64,000 nt of DNA from Paraescarpia echinospica (GCA_020002185.1 CM034534.1:11888512-11952511); one strand, 5' to 3'; numbered from the stretch's first letter, positions 50,034-61,142 are shown. The notes: a model not told the origin generated them from the sequence alone. Program-made: numbers and translations.

Positions 50034-51339
50034 TGTAGTGTTACAGATTCTTTGTGGAACCGTACATGTCAACCGGCCCAAAACACGAACGGATTATATG
50101 CCCACGAACAGTATTATTTATAAGTTTACAACTTCATATTTACGCCTTTCCAAACATGTTTTTTTCGTTTTATTATGCTATTACATACAATTACCACATA
50201 CGTAAAATGCAACATGACAAGAGTATTACTAATGACTTGTTTTGATTTGTTTGCTCTATAATATGTTTCAACCAACATTAAACAAATATTAAATGAAATT
50301 ACTGCCGAATATACAAAAAATCTTAGATGTCATCAGACATAGAAAACTCCGGTAATTTGGGCGCGTGTCGTATACCAAACGAAAACCCCCTGAACGTAGT
50401 TTTTATGCAAGCTTTTTATGTATTAGAAGGTTTGTTTTATGAAGCGCAGTATCCAGTCGTGGTAACCTCTGAATGTGCTTTATATTTTACCCCTGGCACA
50501 CATATATCTTATTATACCTTTATGAGAATTAATTATTATTTTTATGACACAAACATCAAATAAATTTGCGAGCGCGTGTACAAGGAAGCGTCATGCAACG
50601 AGGCAATAAAATATTGTGTTTCCTGTAAACTGTTAAAGATGAAAGCACAGTTACTTCATACAATATAAAAGTGTTTATTGATGATTTATGTATTATAACA
50701 TCGTAATATTTTGTATATTCATAACATCGTAGTTGTTACCTCTAACCGTTGCATACTGCCGGACATGACATCGGAAGACGGGGTAATGTTCACTTTTTTA
50801 ATCCCCTCAAACGGATTCTTTGTCTTAGCCAATATAGGGTGTCTCGCTACCTATGGTTATGCACAGTTCTAATATAGTATGTAGACAGTTGATGTAGACC
50901 GTCATGCAGACCCTTAATTGAGATTACATGTCCGACGGCTGGGCGACTGCAAAATAAAACAACTTGATATTGACCGTGTATCCAATTGGAGGGTAAGCTA
51001 TTAAGATATAGTTTAGAAAGAAGTTATTTTGCTTGAAGACGACCATGAAATGTGATTTTGTTTCAAGAACAAGTTTGGCCCTGCCTGACAGATAACCTCA
51101 ATCATACGCACGCAATCACACACGAACGCTAGATTTATGACTTAACCTTTACTTTAATAAGGTATAATGCATTCTAGTTTGTGATGAACCATTTCTGCTA
51201 AAATGATTTGGCATTGATAATTAATTTTGTATGTTAACAAGTTCAAAAGCCGCAGTCACTATGGCCAAGCTGACCAAAAGGGTATGAGAAAACAAGAAGC
51301 CCAGTGAGAACACCAAGATGAGAGTCTACCGGCCAGGCC
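50034..51339. other. AT-rich stretch, no gene recognised
   Basis: Only short frames, including one of 78 residues at 50327-50563 without recognisable motifs. No element ends were seen. Confidence 0.4.
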
Positions 51340-51743
51340 TAAGTGCTGAGCACCCTCCTTTACGGCAGCGAATCGTGGACCACCTACATGCGGTGCCTCA
51401 AGCTCATCTTCAGTATTACCTGGCAGGACCATGTCCCTTACAGCAACATACTGGACCGTGCAAGGATCCCCACCACGTATTCACTGCTGAGCCAGAAACG
51501 TCACCGCTGGCTGGGCCTGGCATGGAGGATGTCCGCTTACCTAAAGGCATCGTCTACGGACAACTCGCCACTGAGCGAAACCAGTGGGACGCCCAGTCCT
51601 CATATTCAAGGACGTCTGTAAGCGCGACCAGGAGGCCTGCAACATCAGCTTTGAAGGCTGTGAGGCAGAGGCCGAAAATCACACTGCTTGGCACCAGACT
51701 ATACAGAGGAATTGGAAGTGCTGACGGAAAGAGACACTAGCAG
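51340..51743 (+). pseudogene. LINE reverse-transcriptase C-terminal fragment
   Basis: It reads VLSTLLYGSESWTTYMR, then ITWQDHVPYSNILDRA and HRWLGLAWRM, then in a second frame LPKGIVYGQLATERNQWD, and in a third a CKRDQEACNI-like tail. This order (LLYGSE.W, ...WQD.V.N..., RWLGH..RM, P...L.GEL) is the region after the RT core in many animal non-LTR elements. At least two frame changes and the missing RT core make it a decayed 3' fragment. It need not belong to the element at 45-50 kb. Confidence 0.7.
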
Positions 51744-52031
51744 GCGGCTGAGTAGAGCTCTAGGATGCGGCACAATTAATAAAGGTATATATAATATAAA
51801 CTCTTCAATAGTAAAATTACCGGCCCACAAATAAAAATGCAAAAAGTAACGTAATGTGGGATTCAAGCCTGCGATCAAAATATTTGTGTTTTGGTGCATT
51901 GTCCACTTGGTCGCACAGGCATCTGGATACAAACCATCACAATACATGCAGTGGGGTTTCTAGAGAATCTCCTGCGTCACTCAGCAGTTTCATTATGTTT
52001 TTCCAATTATGTGAATACATGTATCATAATT

Positions 52032-52163
52032 ATATATATATATACATATATATATATATAAATATATATACATATATATATAATTATATATATGTATATA
52101 TATTTATATAATATATGTATTTATAATATAATATATATAATTATATATATATATATATATATA
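52032..52163. repeat. (TA)n microsatellite
   Basis: AT/TA dinucleotide tracts with short interruptions, over about 130 bases. Confidence 0.95.
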
Positions 52164-53675
52164 TGAAAGAGTCACTAGGCAAAAGGTACAACTGATTCAG
52201 CTAACTTTCGTACAGTGCGCAGGATATCTGCCAGTGGTAGTGTTGTCAAATGCCGCGGCATGCGAGGATGCTTGTATTATTGATGGATCTGCTTAGATAT
52301 ATGTTATAACTCATTCGAAAGGTGGCAGCACGTTACGGTCTTCTCTAACTACGGCTAGTACCAAAGCATGCGTACGTGGTAGTACTAATGGTGATGTCAT
52401 TCGTACGCGCGCGCTATGAAGAATAGTCCTCGAGTGTAGCACCTCATTTTCTTAAGTCTATGAACCCGGACAATGATTGCCTTTGGTTATGATAAAATTA
52501 AGTGGGTCCACGGTGTCGCTTCAAAACGGTAGTCGAATAGTGTACTTAGACATCCTAATTGATATAATTATTTAGCCGACTAAATAAAAAATATGCAAAT
52601 TATGCAATATAGCGAATTTAGACTGGTTTTGCTCGGAATGGGCTCATGTTTCACTACAGTATAGTCTAGATCAGTGCTTCTCAACCTTTTTGATGCCGCG
52701 GCACACTTTCAAGTTCGCTCGATTCTTGACTCTTGACAATGTGTATTCTATATTAATGTTTCCACACACTTAGTGCATTATAACCTAATTTCAACGTTGC
52801 AAATTGTATTATACGGGTTTTTTAAAACCACGATTTTAATTAATTTGAAGTTTCGGTATCAGTGAATATTCCAATTGCTATTTAGCATACAAAACTTATA
52901 AACCAGCGCCTCTGTTCAATCTCTTGGGAACACAGGCGCTGAACGAGCTACAAGACCAAGGTTCCTTAGACCCGATCTGAAGTTGTTCTTAATAAGTTTC
53001 AGTATTCAGAACCTCAATTCAGAAAGCTGTGTTGCTGAAAACGGTAACAAATACACCAACAGCTTGGTCAAATGCACCTACAAGCATCCAGAAACACCTC
53101 ATTGAACGTAGGTTTGAGGGTGCGATCACTCACCAGGTTTGTAAATTATTTTAAGCGCATTCAGAAAAGCTCCTTAGCTGCATGATACTTCAGCAGATCA
53201 AGAGAAAGATATTATGAACCCAATTTTATGTTGTGTTGGTCAATTTAAACTAAGAATGCACATTGTCTTGAAATATCTCGCCCATATGTTTTGTTTCCGC
53301 ATTCAGCTGTTTCTTTTGAGATATGTATCACTGGTCCATTTGAACATGTTAAGTGAGTCACATCCAGAACTGGTAGAAGTACATTTATTTTGTACTTGAG
53401 TAAAAGTACAAGTAATTTTTATAAAACAAGCATTCAAGTATAAGTACTGTTTAATGTACTTGAAGTAAAAGTAAAAAGTAAACAACTGTACTTGATGTAA
53501 ACACAAAATTACTTTTGTTTTGCAATTTGTATACTACCTGATCATGCCGGTTAATGGTAACGAATCAGTCAATCGGAAAATATTACCACTTTTTGTAGTT
53601 CCCGCTGGTATCTATATATAGCTCTGTTTCGGGAGCAAACAGTCCTGGGTTCCGTCACATTTTTTGGAAACACTG

Positions 53676-53679
<4 letters not shown>
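52164..53679. repeat. Possible hAT-like element remnants
   Basis: CAGTGCTTCTCAACCTTTTT at 52672 looks like a hAT terminal sequence (CAGNG start, with the common TTCTCAACC wording). Near 53.40-53.52 kb, ACTTGAGTAAAAGTACAAG-type subterminal repeats occur. I did not find the matching opposite terminus, so the boundaries are unknown. A tight hairpin (CAGCGCCT/AGGCGCTG) lies at 52904-52939. Confidence 0.35.
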
Positions 53680-53750
<71 letters not shown>

Positions 53751-53850
53751 GGGAGAGGGAGAGGGTTGGTGAAATGGAGAGACAGAGACAGACAGACATA
53801 CACACAAGACAGATAGACAGACAGAGACAAAGACAGACACACTGACAGAT
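53680..53850. repeat. Compound (TA)n(GA)n(GACA)n microsatellite
   Basis: TA repeats to about 53709, then GA repeats to about 53748, then CAGA/GACA repeats to about 53845. Confidence 0.95.
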
Positions 53851-54361
53851 CCAGAGAAACGGAGCCAGAAACGTCTAGACTAACACCAAATACGTCGGAC
53901 CTGCATATTTTGCTTAATAAGCTCAAAGCACTATTTTTATTGGAACAGAACTAAGTTAGACATTTCACAGTATCGGAGCTTAAAGCATTCTTTTACCGGC
54001 GAAAACACGACTGGATATTAATCGTAATATATATCGACCCGCGTTTTCTCGCGGTGCATTACTGGTCAGATCAAACACATAAGCACCTACGTATTAAATC
54101 AAACGCATGCGCGTTCTGACTTTATGGGCCAGTCCATTGATCACGATGGGGGTAATTGTTGGATGTTATGCCCAACGTTACATAGGGGGCGCTCCGTGCT
54201 TCGCGGAGTAGGTTTCTCGGCCAATCAGATGCGAGTACACTAGTGACGTAACGCAACTGTTCGAACGTTGCCAACGCAAACTGGCAAGACGTTCTACTTG
54301 AGCGGTCAAAGGCTGCTCTTGACAGTTGAACGCGCCAATGTAAATTCGCAAGACGTTCAAC
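53851..54361. other. No gene recognised
   Basis: Unassigned DNA left of the direct-repeat element. GCAAGACGTTC and GCAAGACGTTCAAC occur twice (near 54.29 and 54.35 kb) immediately before the element. Confidence 0.4.
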
Positions 54362-54365
54362 TTCA

Positions 54366-54820
54366 GGGGTCAGCACACTGTTGATTTTCCCATAGGCGAC
54401 CATGTTAACGTTTTGTCTGATTATAAGAAAACGTGACCTATAAAATGTTTTAAACTTCTCACCTGCTGTTATCATCATCTCATTGACATGCTGATGGATT
54501 TAAAAAAAATTGCATATTTCCAGCTCTCGTAAAATGCCTGTATGTGTGACACCCGTCAATATTTACAAATGCCGGCAAGAATTACTCCGCAAACAGGTCA
54601 CACAGGCAAATTGCTGCCAAATATCCTTCCGCGTATTCAAATCATCTAGAAATCCACCATTTTACAGTCAACACCTTCTACAATCACACATGAAAATCTC
54701 CCTACTCAAATGCACTTATGTCACAGCATGTGAATTTTGAAGAAAAAAATAATTTCTCAAAAATACACTTCACTTTTCTTCGTGTGCAATGAACAGGAAG
54801 TCTAACTAGAACATGACCCC
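54366..54820 (+). repeat. Left direct repeat of the DDE/HNH element
   Basis: 455 bases, from GGGGTCAGCACACTG to CTAGAACATGACCCC. Its first and last seven bases are inverted copies of each other. A 76-codon plus-strand frame (54510-54740) is kept in both repeats with one residue changed, but I cannot say it is coding. Confidence 0.85.
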
Positions 54821-55453
54821 AAGTAGGCAAGACAATTTTGGAGAAAAATGTTGAAACTAACACATTTTATAGCCTCTCCTATCTCATACACTGTGTGATA
54901 TTTTTTTGGTAATTCATCCACGTGTTTGTTTTTATACACATTTCAAAAGAGCCACCCTACTTGACAGGGCACCGTGTGAATAAGCATTTCACTGTCCGAC
55001 AATTTATAATCTGGCATATCTCTACACTGCACACTCATTCTCATGTGGTACGTATGAACTCCTAACACAGTTTTCCAGAAAGTCCAATATGTGCTTTATA
55101 AGAATATCCAATTCAGCCAGTTGTTATGATAAATTCCAATTTATCTTGATTTTTTGGCTTTTTGCCCTATTTACAAAGGTAAAAATATCAACAAAAATCA
55201 CCTTAGGGTGTGAAATCATCAAAGGCCAGACGTCTCAAGCAGTTCAATTGCATAATATTACACAGCCTAATTAGCAGACATCCAGAAGACAATAGCACTT
55301 GCCTGATTGGCCAGAAGACAGAGCCAGTAGACAGTGTCACATAGCAGTCCTCATTATGGTGGCTCACACCAGTGGCTGTGCTCAAGTGTCATTAACGGTT
55401 TGTCCCTTTCAACTGTAATTTTGCCTGGATTATTCCGCTGCGATATTACAATG
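54821..55453 (+). other. Left interior of the DDE/HNH element
   Basis: Non-coding sequence between the left direct repeat and the transposase frame. No promoter could be placed with confidence. A longer upstream frame from 55334 exists, but its first 40 codons have no similarity that I recognise. Confidence 0.4.
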
Positions 55454-57461
55454 AAGGAGACTACAAATGAGACTAGTAAAGTCAGTGATAAGAAGCCACC
55501 GCCTGTTCGTGGCAAGACGATAAATCCATGTGGTTTTCAGCATGGTCATCGATACTTCAAACCAACACGTGCTGAAACATCAGAAACTCAAGCAGGTCGT
55601 GTGTGGATGTCACGGCTACATATGGACGACTATTCCAGAGTGGTACAGGAAACTGCGGGTGGACTGTTAACAGTACCGGATGCCGATGCAGTATGTGGCA
55701 ATGCCAAAATTCTACGACCACGGCCAGATAAGTGCCTGGATTTAACAGACAGCTATCTTCAAGCAGACAAAAACTATTAAGATTCAGAGATGCGTTTGCT
55801 GAATGTGAAGAAAACTGCTGATATGTGGAATGATTGCTATGCAGAGCATGCAAAGACAACATGCACTTCTGCACATTTTGAAGTACACGAGGAACGACAG
55901 ATCGGTCTGTGCTGGAAGCAATCACTCCGGTGTACACATTGTGATTATCATTCACGCATGTACAAACTATACACTGAGGTGAACACTGGACGCTGTGTTC
56001 AGCGGGCCGCAACGACTAATGTGGCACTTCACGTCGGTCTACAGGATTAAACGACATGAACCACAAAGATCAGTCACATTCTAGCTGCGACGAATACGCC
56101 CCCACCAAGTCAGTCAGGGTTACAAAGAAATGCAAACAAAGTTGGAACTCTCACTGCCCAGGCAACAATGGATGACTTACATGAGAGAAGACGAAAAACT
56201 AAAGCAACTAACATCCTGCGTGGTCTGCCAGAAGACGACCCCATTAACATAAGCGTCGATGTTAGATACAACTCGACAAATCTGAAAAACAGTTATAGTT
56301 GTGGTGGACAAAATGCGTCACAGGCAGTGGGAACTGCAGTCAGCTGGCAAACTGGCAATCGGGAAATCATAGCGTTCCACCTGGACAATAAGCTCTGCAA
56401 ATTAGGATCTTCACTTCGCAGTCAAGGCATGGATGTAACCTGTCCTGGGCATGCCGGTTGCACAGCCAATGTGCAAGCAACAGAACCATTGTCTGAGTAC
56501 AGAATTGGGAAAAAGATTGGTGACAGTCTTACACAAGACAGTGTTGCAATCAAATACGTTGCTACCGACGGAGATGCATTAGCATCTCGAGGTATACAAG
56601 ATGCCATGCCAGCAGGTACACAGACAGAGAGACAATCCGATACGACACATCTGTCTCAAACACAATTTCATCACATCATGAAAGCGTCATTCTCCTCCAG
56701 AATGTTCCCAGGAGAGACTGCTGCCGTGCGAACAGAAAACAGAAGAATGTTTGCGGAAGACGTGAAGACCAGATGCCAGAAGAGTTACACAAGTGTACAT
56801 ATGCTTCACGACAGCGACGCGACAGTCATAGCAAGTCGTATGCCGGACATCATTCAAGCCACGTTAGACTGCTATTCTGGCACGTGCAAAAACTGTCGCA
56901 GACATGGAATTGTCTGCCGTGGTGGTCGCAAGAATTGGTGGAATACCTCACAGCATTTGAAGGCATGTGGCCTAAGGCAGTGATCGAGCAACACTTCAAG
57001 GACTGATCGAGATGCGTCTTGGCAATCGCGCACTTCAAATGACAAGACGCAAATTGACAACTAATTTTAACGAAGGAGCCAACAGAGCAATATCTGCTTC
57101 TCTCCCCAAAAATTGTAAATTTAGCCGAAATGCATTGGGGCGTATGTCTTCAGTCATCGATCGCTTAAACTACGGTGCTGGAATTTCAATGCTACGAAAG
57201 CTGGAAAACGTTCAGTGTCCAATTACAAAGGGTGGCAGAGTGGCACGTGCTGTCAAACGGATTCAGCAGGACGTGCTCTACCAGCGAGAGTATTCCAGAC
57301 AGCCATCGGTTCGCATACACAGACGAAGAACCAAGTCAAAGAGAATGAGAGAGTATCTCAAGGCAAAAAAAACAGATGCCAAGACGACATATATAAAAAG
57401 AGTCAGCTTGATCCCGAACCAGAGAGTCTTACCAGTAGGCTGTCGAGAGATGTACAAATAG
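55454..57461 (+). pseudogene. Mutator-like DDE transposase, disabled
   Basis: One plus-strand frame covers 55454-56983 with in-frame stops at 55778, 56048 and 56057. A second frame carries the end (57012-57461). In order: a basic N-terminus; a zinc region (LRCTHCDYHSRMYKLY); the linker AATNTPPPSQSGLQRNANK; a RNase-H-like core with ISVDVRYNS (D31 counted from 56168) and YVATDGDA (D134); a CKNCRRHGIVC zinc motif; then NEGANRAISASLP, KFSRNALGR and CPITKGGRVARAV. I know this architecture from multicopy invertebrate proteins annotated as Mutator-like transposase domain proteins. The superfamily is not firm, because the element's ends do not look like a typical Mutator. Confidence 0.65.
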
Positions 57462-57816
57462 AAGAAGACGCAGAGAGCGAAAGCCATCTGTAAATCGCAC
57501 TGATCACCCATATTCATTAAGGTCACGCCAATCGGCCGATCACCCTTACGCAAGCAGAGAGTAGGCGTACACGGCATTCTAACAATTGTGACATTCTGTA
57601 TTTCTGCAGCGTCTACTTGAGCTGCAAAACTGACTGTCCGTGCGAACGCTATGTGAGAAGATCTACACCATCCGGTCTGACATACACGCGACACAACTCC
57701 ACCTGCCTGCGAACACAGCCAGAACACGAGCACCACAAACAATATTACATCATATCAGTTAGCATGGGCTGACTGATATGGACACATGACTGCAAACGCA
57801 CCCCAGTGACCAGTGA

Positions 57817-58266
57817 TTACGACGATAATTCGGAAAAGTTCATTCTACATTTACTCCCGAAAAAAAGTAAGTTCTTACCTATTTTTAAATCTATCATGCA
57901 TGCCGGGTAAGCGCCATGACCAGAACATTTGTCAAAATTACTGCAACGTATCCTCTCATTGTTCACACGGTGTGGCTCAAGGCTCACATGATCGGCTGTT
58001 ACACACAGGCTATTGTGACAGAGATGGGAAGCATCCAGTACTGCTTGTAGGAATGTCGTACGGTGCTGCAGCATGTAGGCTAAATGGTGGGCTGTTATTG
58101 TGCGTCTATTGCCACATGCAAATTTACAATTAATTGCACCATACTTTACGTTTGACTCTTTTCTGCATTTCATACAGCCTGTCCACAATATACACTTATT
58201 GTTTGATGACACACACGCATTTTCATTAATTTTGTGTGAATATTTCTCATAAAACGTGTAATCCAT
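57817..58266 (-). CDS. Zinc-binding HNH/His-Me finger endonuclease, apparently intact
   Basis: 149 codons from ATG at 58266, with no internal stop. It shows KCILWTGC near residue 24, then KYGAI, ITAHHLAYML, then SHLCHNSLCV..DHVSLEP, NNERIRC and CSGHGAYPAC. This spacing of Cys and His is that of the zinc-binding loop region of His-Cys-box homing endonucleases (PF05551 type), which cut DNA with a beta-beta-alpha metal fold. It lies antisense and tail-to-tail to the transposase, and its start is 38 bases left of the right direct repeat, which may hold its promoter. Being intact next to a dead transposase is notable. Target and role are unknown. Confidence 0.65.
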   Translation of the reverse strand: MDYTFYEKYSHKINENACVSSNNKCILWTGCMKCRKESNVKYGAINCKFACGNRRTITAHHLAYMLQHRTTFLQAVLDASHLCHNSLCVTADHVSLEPHRVNNERIRCSNFDKCSGHGAYPACMIDLKIGKNLLFFGSKCRMNFSELSS

Positions 58267-58303
58267 GATGGCTTACTGTGTTTCCGTTGCCAGGGACTTT
58301 ATT

Positions 58304-58756
58304 GGGGTCAGCACACTGTTGGTTTTCCCATAGGCGACCATGTTAACGTTTTGTCTGATTATAAGAAAACGTGACCTATAAAATGTCTTAAACTTCTCAC
58401 CTGCTGTTATCATCATCTCATTGACATGCTGATGGATTAAAAAAAATTGCATACTTCCAGCTCTCGTAAAATGCCTGTATGTGTGACACCCGTCAATATT
58501 TACAAATGCCGGCAAGAATTACTCCGCAAACAGGTCACACAGGCAAATTGCTGCCAAATATCCTTCCGCTTATTCAAATCATCTAGAAATCCACCATTTT
58601 ACAGTCAACACCTTCTACAATCACACATGAAAATCTCCCTACTCAAATGCACTTATGTCACAGCATGTGAATTTTGAGAAAAAAATCATTTCTCAAAAAT
58701 ACACTGCACTTTTCTTCGTGTGCAGTGAACAGGAAGTCTAACTAGAACATGACCCC
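58304..58756 (+). repeat. Right direct repeat of the DDE/HNH element
   Basis: 453 bases, differing from the left copy at only a few substitutions and small indels in A-runs. Same orientation as the left copy. Confidence 0.85.
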
Positions 58757-58760
58757 TTCA

Positions 58761-59676
58761 GCGGCCAAAGGAAATGGTTGTGAGCGACAGCGCTCTCCAC
58801 CACCGCAACCGAACCACCCGACTCTGTCGATAACGTCTGGCTTGGTACGACGTGCGCTGCATCCAAGCGTTTCGGGCAAACACTGAATACCACATCTCGA
58901 TCGCAGCGTCGCAAGAACACATTGTATCGGCCGTTGCCTTACCAGTCGCTAACGAATCGCGGCTAATATCACGATCTTGAGACTATACACTGGACCGGGA
59001 TAAATCCGTCGCTTACACATCCCTGCGCTGCTACGATGCCTAGAATCGATTCGATATCCGATAACTTCCCGTGCGTGTGTCGGTTCGAAACGCGGCTTCG
59101 TCAGATCGCTGGGAACAAGTGCATCGGGTCGAATTCGCCTCTACATCCGCTTTGGTCGAATCCGGGAGCGTCCACTATTGTCGCTCTACAATCCGGCTGG
59201 TATCCAGTAGCTCCGTTCCGTTAGTCCTGTACATGTCCTGTCTAAATCTTTGTGGGATCACCATGACGCACGGTGTTAATACCCGGTATATGTTCAGTAT
59301 TGTTTAATTTTTTGACGAGGTTTATTTCTACGGGGATCGTAAAATAACCTGATGAGAACCAGGCCCAATCGGCTGAATCGCCCCCTAAAAAGGGGGTGCG
59401 GTCGTTGCTTTCGCCTGTTGTCTATCCAGACCTGGTGCTTGTGGTGGTTTGTGGACGGAACAAATGTTGCTTGTCTGTTCGACTTACGTGTCTGTTATGT
59501 ATATGTGCTGTGTTTTGTTCGATTTGCGGAGGAAACCTAAACTAGTAAAAGTCACCAAAACGTCAGAGTCGCAACACGAAGTGAAGAACGAAAAAACGTG
59601 ACATTGCGACAGAACATTATATTATAACGGACGATTTAAATCTGCAACATTGAACTGTTACAAAAATAATGAATAT
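58761..59676. other. No gene recognised between the two elements
   Basis: Short frames only. The block is GC-richer up to about 59.56 kb. I found no repeat termini. Confidence 0.4.
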
Positions 59677-59682
59677 TACTAT
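59677..59682. other. Target-site duplication TACTAT, left
   Basis: The six bases TACTAT directly before the left TIR are identical to 61988-61993. Confidence 0.85.
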
Positions 59683-59899
59683 AGTAGTTAAGAGGAGGTT
59701 AACAGTACCAATGTGGAATCAAAGATAAAAGGGTTTAGGATCAGTCATTCCTGAGGATTCCTACTAGTAAAAAATTATGATTAATGACCTGTCATGTAAG
59801 TGCTGACCTCTTTTGGTTATGTGTAATGCTATAATAACGTAGATAGTAGCGCCTCTAGTGAAAGAAAGAGTACTGGGAAGTATTCAGACACTTTAGTCC
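59683..59899 (+). repeat. Left TIR of the miniature Polinton
   Basis: 217 bases that match the reverse complement of 61754-61987. It ends in ACACTTTAGTCC. Differences are a few substitutions and two short indels. Confidence 0.9.
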
Positions 59900-59904
59900 A
59901 GTGG

Positions 59905-59912
59905 TATATATA
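59905..59912 (+). promoter_or_regulatory. TATA-like box before the NADAR gene
   Basis: TATATATA sits six bases inside the left TIR edge and about 43 bases before the ATG at 59955. Position and lack of other elements suggest a core promoter; unproven. Confidence 0.4.
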
Positions 59913-59954
59913 CCGTAGCTAGTGGTATCGAAGCTTAAAGAGGCGAGACCGGCG

Positions 59955-60424
59955 ATGGAGAAAAGTATGTACGAAATGGCCGTAAAGAGGATACGGCTAT
60001 ACGTTTCGGTGGCTCGACCTCCGTCCTGTCGAATTTCTACCCGTGCCGAGTCGAGGCGTACGGCCGGGTGTTCAGGTCGGTCGAGCACGCCTACCAGTTT
60101 ACAAAGGCAATGTTTAATGAAGACGAATTATGCGCGGAGTATATCAAAGAGTCGTGGTCGGCCTGCATAGCGAAGCGACGGAGTTACATCATCAAGAAAA
60201 CGAGAACGGGGGACGAATGGGACGCCGTTAGGGTCGAGTGTATGAAGGCTCTGTTGATGGCTAAGTTCGGAGCGTCGAAAAGGTTGAGAGACGTCCTGTT
60301 GGCTACCGGAGACGTCGAATTGGTGGGGTGGGTACCGTCGAAAGAGGCCTTTTGGGGTAGCGACTTCGGAGGCAGAGAGGGTCAAAACATGCTGGGAAAG
60401 TTGTTGATGGAGAAGCGTTCCTAA
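59955..60424 (+). pseudogene. NADAR-domain (DUF1768/YbiA-like) protein, frameshifted near its start
   Basis: The plus-strand frame ending with TAA at 60422-60424 shows FGGSTSVLSNFYPC, VFRSVEHAYQFTKAMF, AKFGASKRLRDVLLATGD and GKLLMEKRS, the full order of NADAR motifs. The invariant SNFYPC and EHAYQ blocks and the terminal G..LGKLLM block are all present, over the normal length of about 150 residues. The only upstream ATG (59955) is in another frame, separated by a small indel in the A-run at 59961-59964, so this copy is nominally broken at codon 3. NADAR proteins are N-glycosidases; characterised members remove ADP-ribose from guanine bases or act on related N-glycosides. In a virus-like element it could counter DNA ADP-ribosylation, which is inference. 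Confidence 0.8.
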
Positions 60425-60437
60425 TATAGAAGAAACG

Positions 60438-60443
60438 AATAAA
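60438..60443 (+). terminator. Poly(A) signal after the NADAR gene
   Basis: AATAAA lies 14 bases after the NADAR stop codon and 38 bases before the next ATG, consistent with separate compact transcription units. Confidence 0.45.
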
Positions 60444-60480
60444 GAGGGCCTCACCCGTCTCCCGTGCGCCAGTCGTCGAT

Positions 60481-61096
60481 ATGGATACGTCGTTGAAGCA
60501 CCCCTTTACGTGTATAGTAGCCGGTCCTACGGGGTGCGGCAAGACCACTTTCGTCTCTCGTCTTGCATTTCGCCTCGTCTATGATCCAACCGCCTCCGGA
60601 GAAAATCCTGTGGTGTTACGGCCAGTGGCAAACTGCCTACGCCTCTATGACGACCGATGTAGAGTTCATAGACGGTTTACCCGATCCCAAGATCTTAGAC
60701 GCGAAAACGAGGACGCTCATCATGACCTTATGGAGGAAACGGACAGTCGGGTCACGACCTTGTTCACTAAAAAAAGTCATCACTGCAACGCCTCCGTCGT
60801 ACAGCTTCTGCAGAATCTATTTCCGAATGGGAAAGAAATCCAACTCCATCAGCCTAAACGCGCAATACATGGTGCTGTTCAAGAGTCCCCGAGACGCGGG
60901 TCAAGTGGGTCACCTGGCGAAACAGATGTATCCGGGTAGAATCAAGTACATGATGGAAGCCTTCAAAGATGCCACGTCAGAAGCCTACGGCTATCTCCTG
61001 GTGGACCTGAAACAGGAAACATCGGAAAATTTGCGCCTGCGTACGGCTATTTTTCCCGACGATCGCGTTCAGTACGTCTGCGTGCCGAGAGTATAA
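60481..61096 (+). pseudogene. Packaging-type P-loop ATPase of the Polinton/adenovirus group, disabled
   Basis: It starts at ATG 60481 with HPFTCIVAGPTGCGKTTF; the Walker A GPTGCGKT is at residues 15-22. The reading then leaves this frame: PPPEKILWCYGQWQTAYASM and a stretch up to about 60.73 kb are in a second frame. The Walker B neighbourhood (DLMEE) and FTKKSHHCNASV..L.QNLF are back in the first. From about 60.83 kb, LNAQYMVLFKSPRDAGQVGH and YGYLLVDLKQE to TAA 61096 are in the second again. Three indels therefore break it. Intact relatives power DNA packaging into capsids. The family is widely scattered in invertebrate genomes. Confidence 0.75.
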
Positions 61097-61097
61097 A
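61091..61097 (+). promoter_or_regulatory. TATA box overlapping the ATPase stop codon
   Basis: TATAAAA at 61091-61097 includes the ATPase stop TAA (61094-61096) and lies 46 bases before the ATG at 61143. It is a good candidate core promoter for the next gene, in a very compact layout. Confidence 0.5.
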
Positions 61098-61142
61098 ACG
61101 GGGAACGCGTCGCAGCGGACGTCACTTGTCGTCGGCGTCAAG

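Larger units (their letters stand above)
54366..58756. mobile_element. 4.4-kb element with long direct repeats, DDE transposase and HNH gene
   Basis: Two direct repeats, 54366-54820 and 58304-58756, bound the segment and share nearly all bases. Both begin exactly with GGGGTCA and end exactly with TGACCCC. TTCA lies immediately outside both ends (54362-54365, 58757-58760), as expected for a 4-bp target duplication of the whole unit. Inside are a broken DDE transposase on the plus strand and an intact zinc-type endonuclease on the minus strand. This is either an element with LTR-like direct repeats or a composite in which two copies of a short GGGGTCA element carry the cargo. Confidence 0.7.

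Noticed and set aside
53569..53926. Several 60-80-residue minus-strand frames rich in Ser and Leu
   Set aside because: They are translations of the TA/GA/GACA microsatellite.
54510..54740. 76-codon frame kept in both direct repeats as a gene
   Set aside because: The repeats are almost identical as DNA, so conservation of the frame carries no independent evidence.
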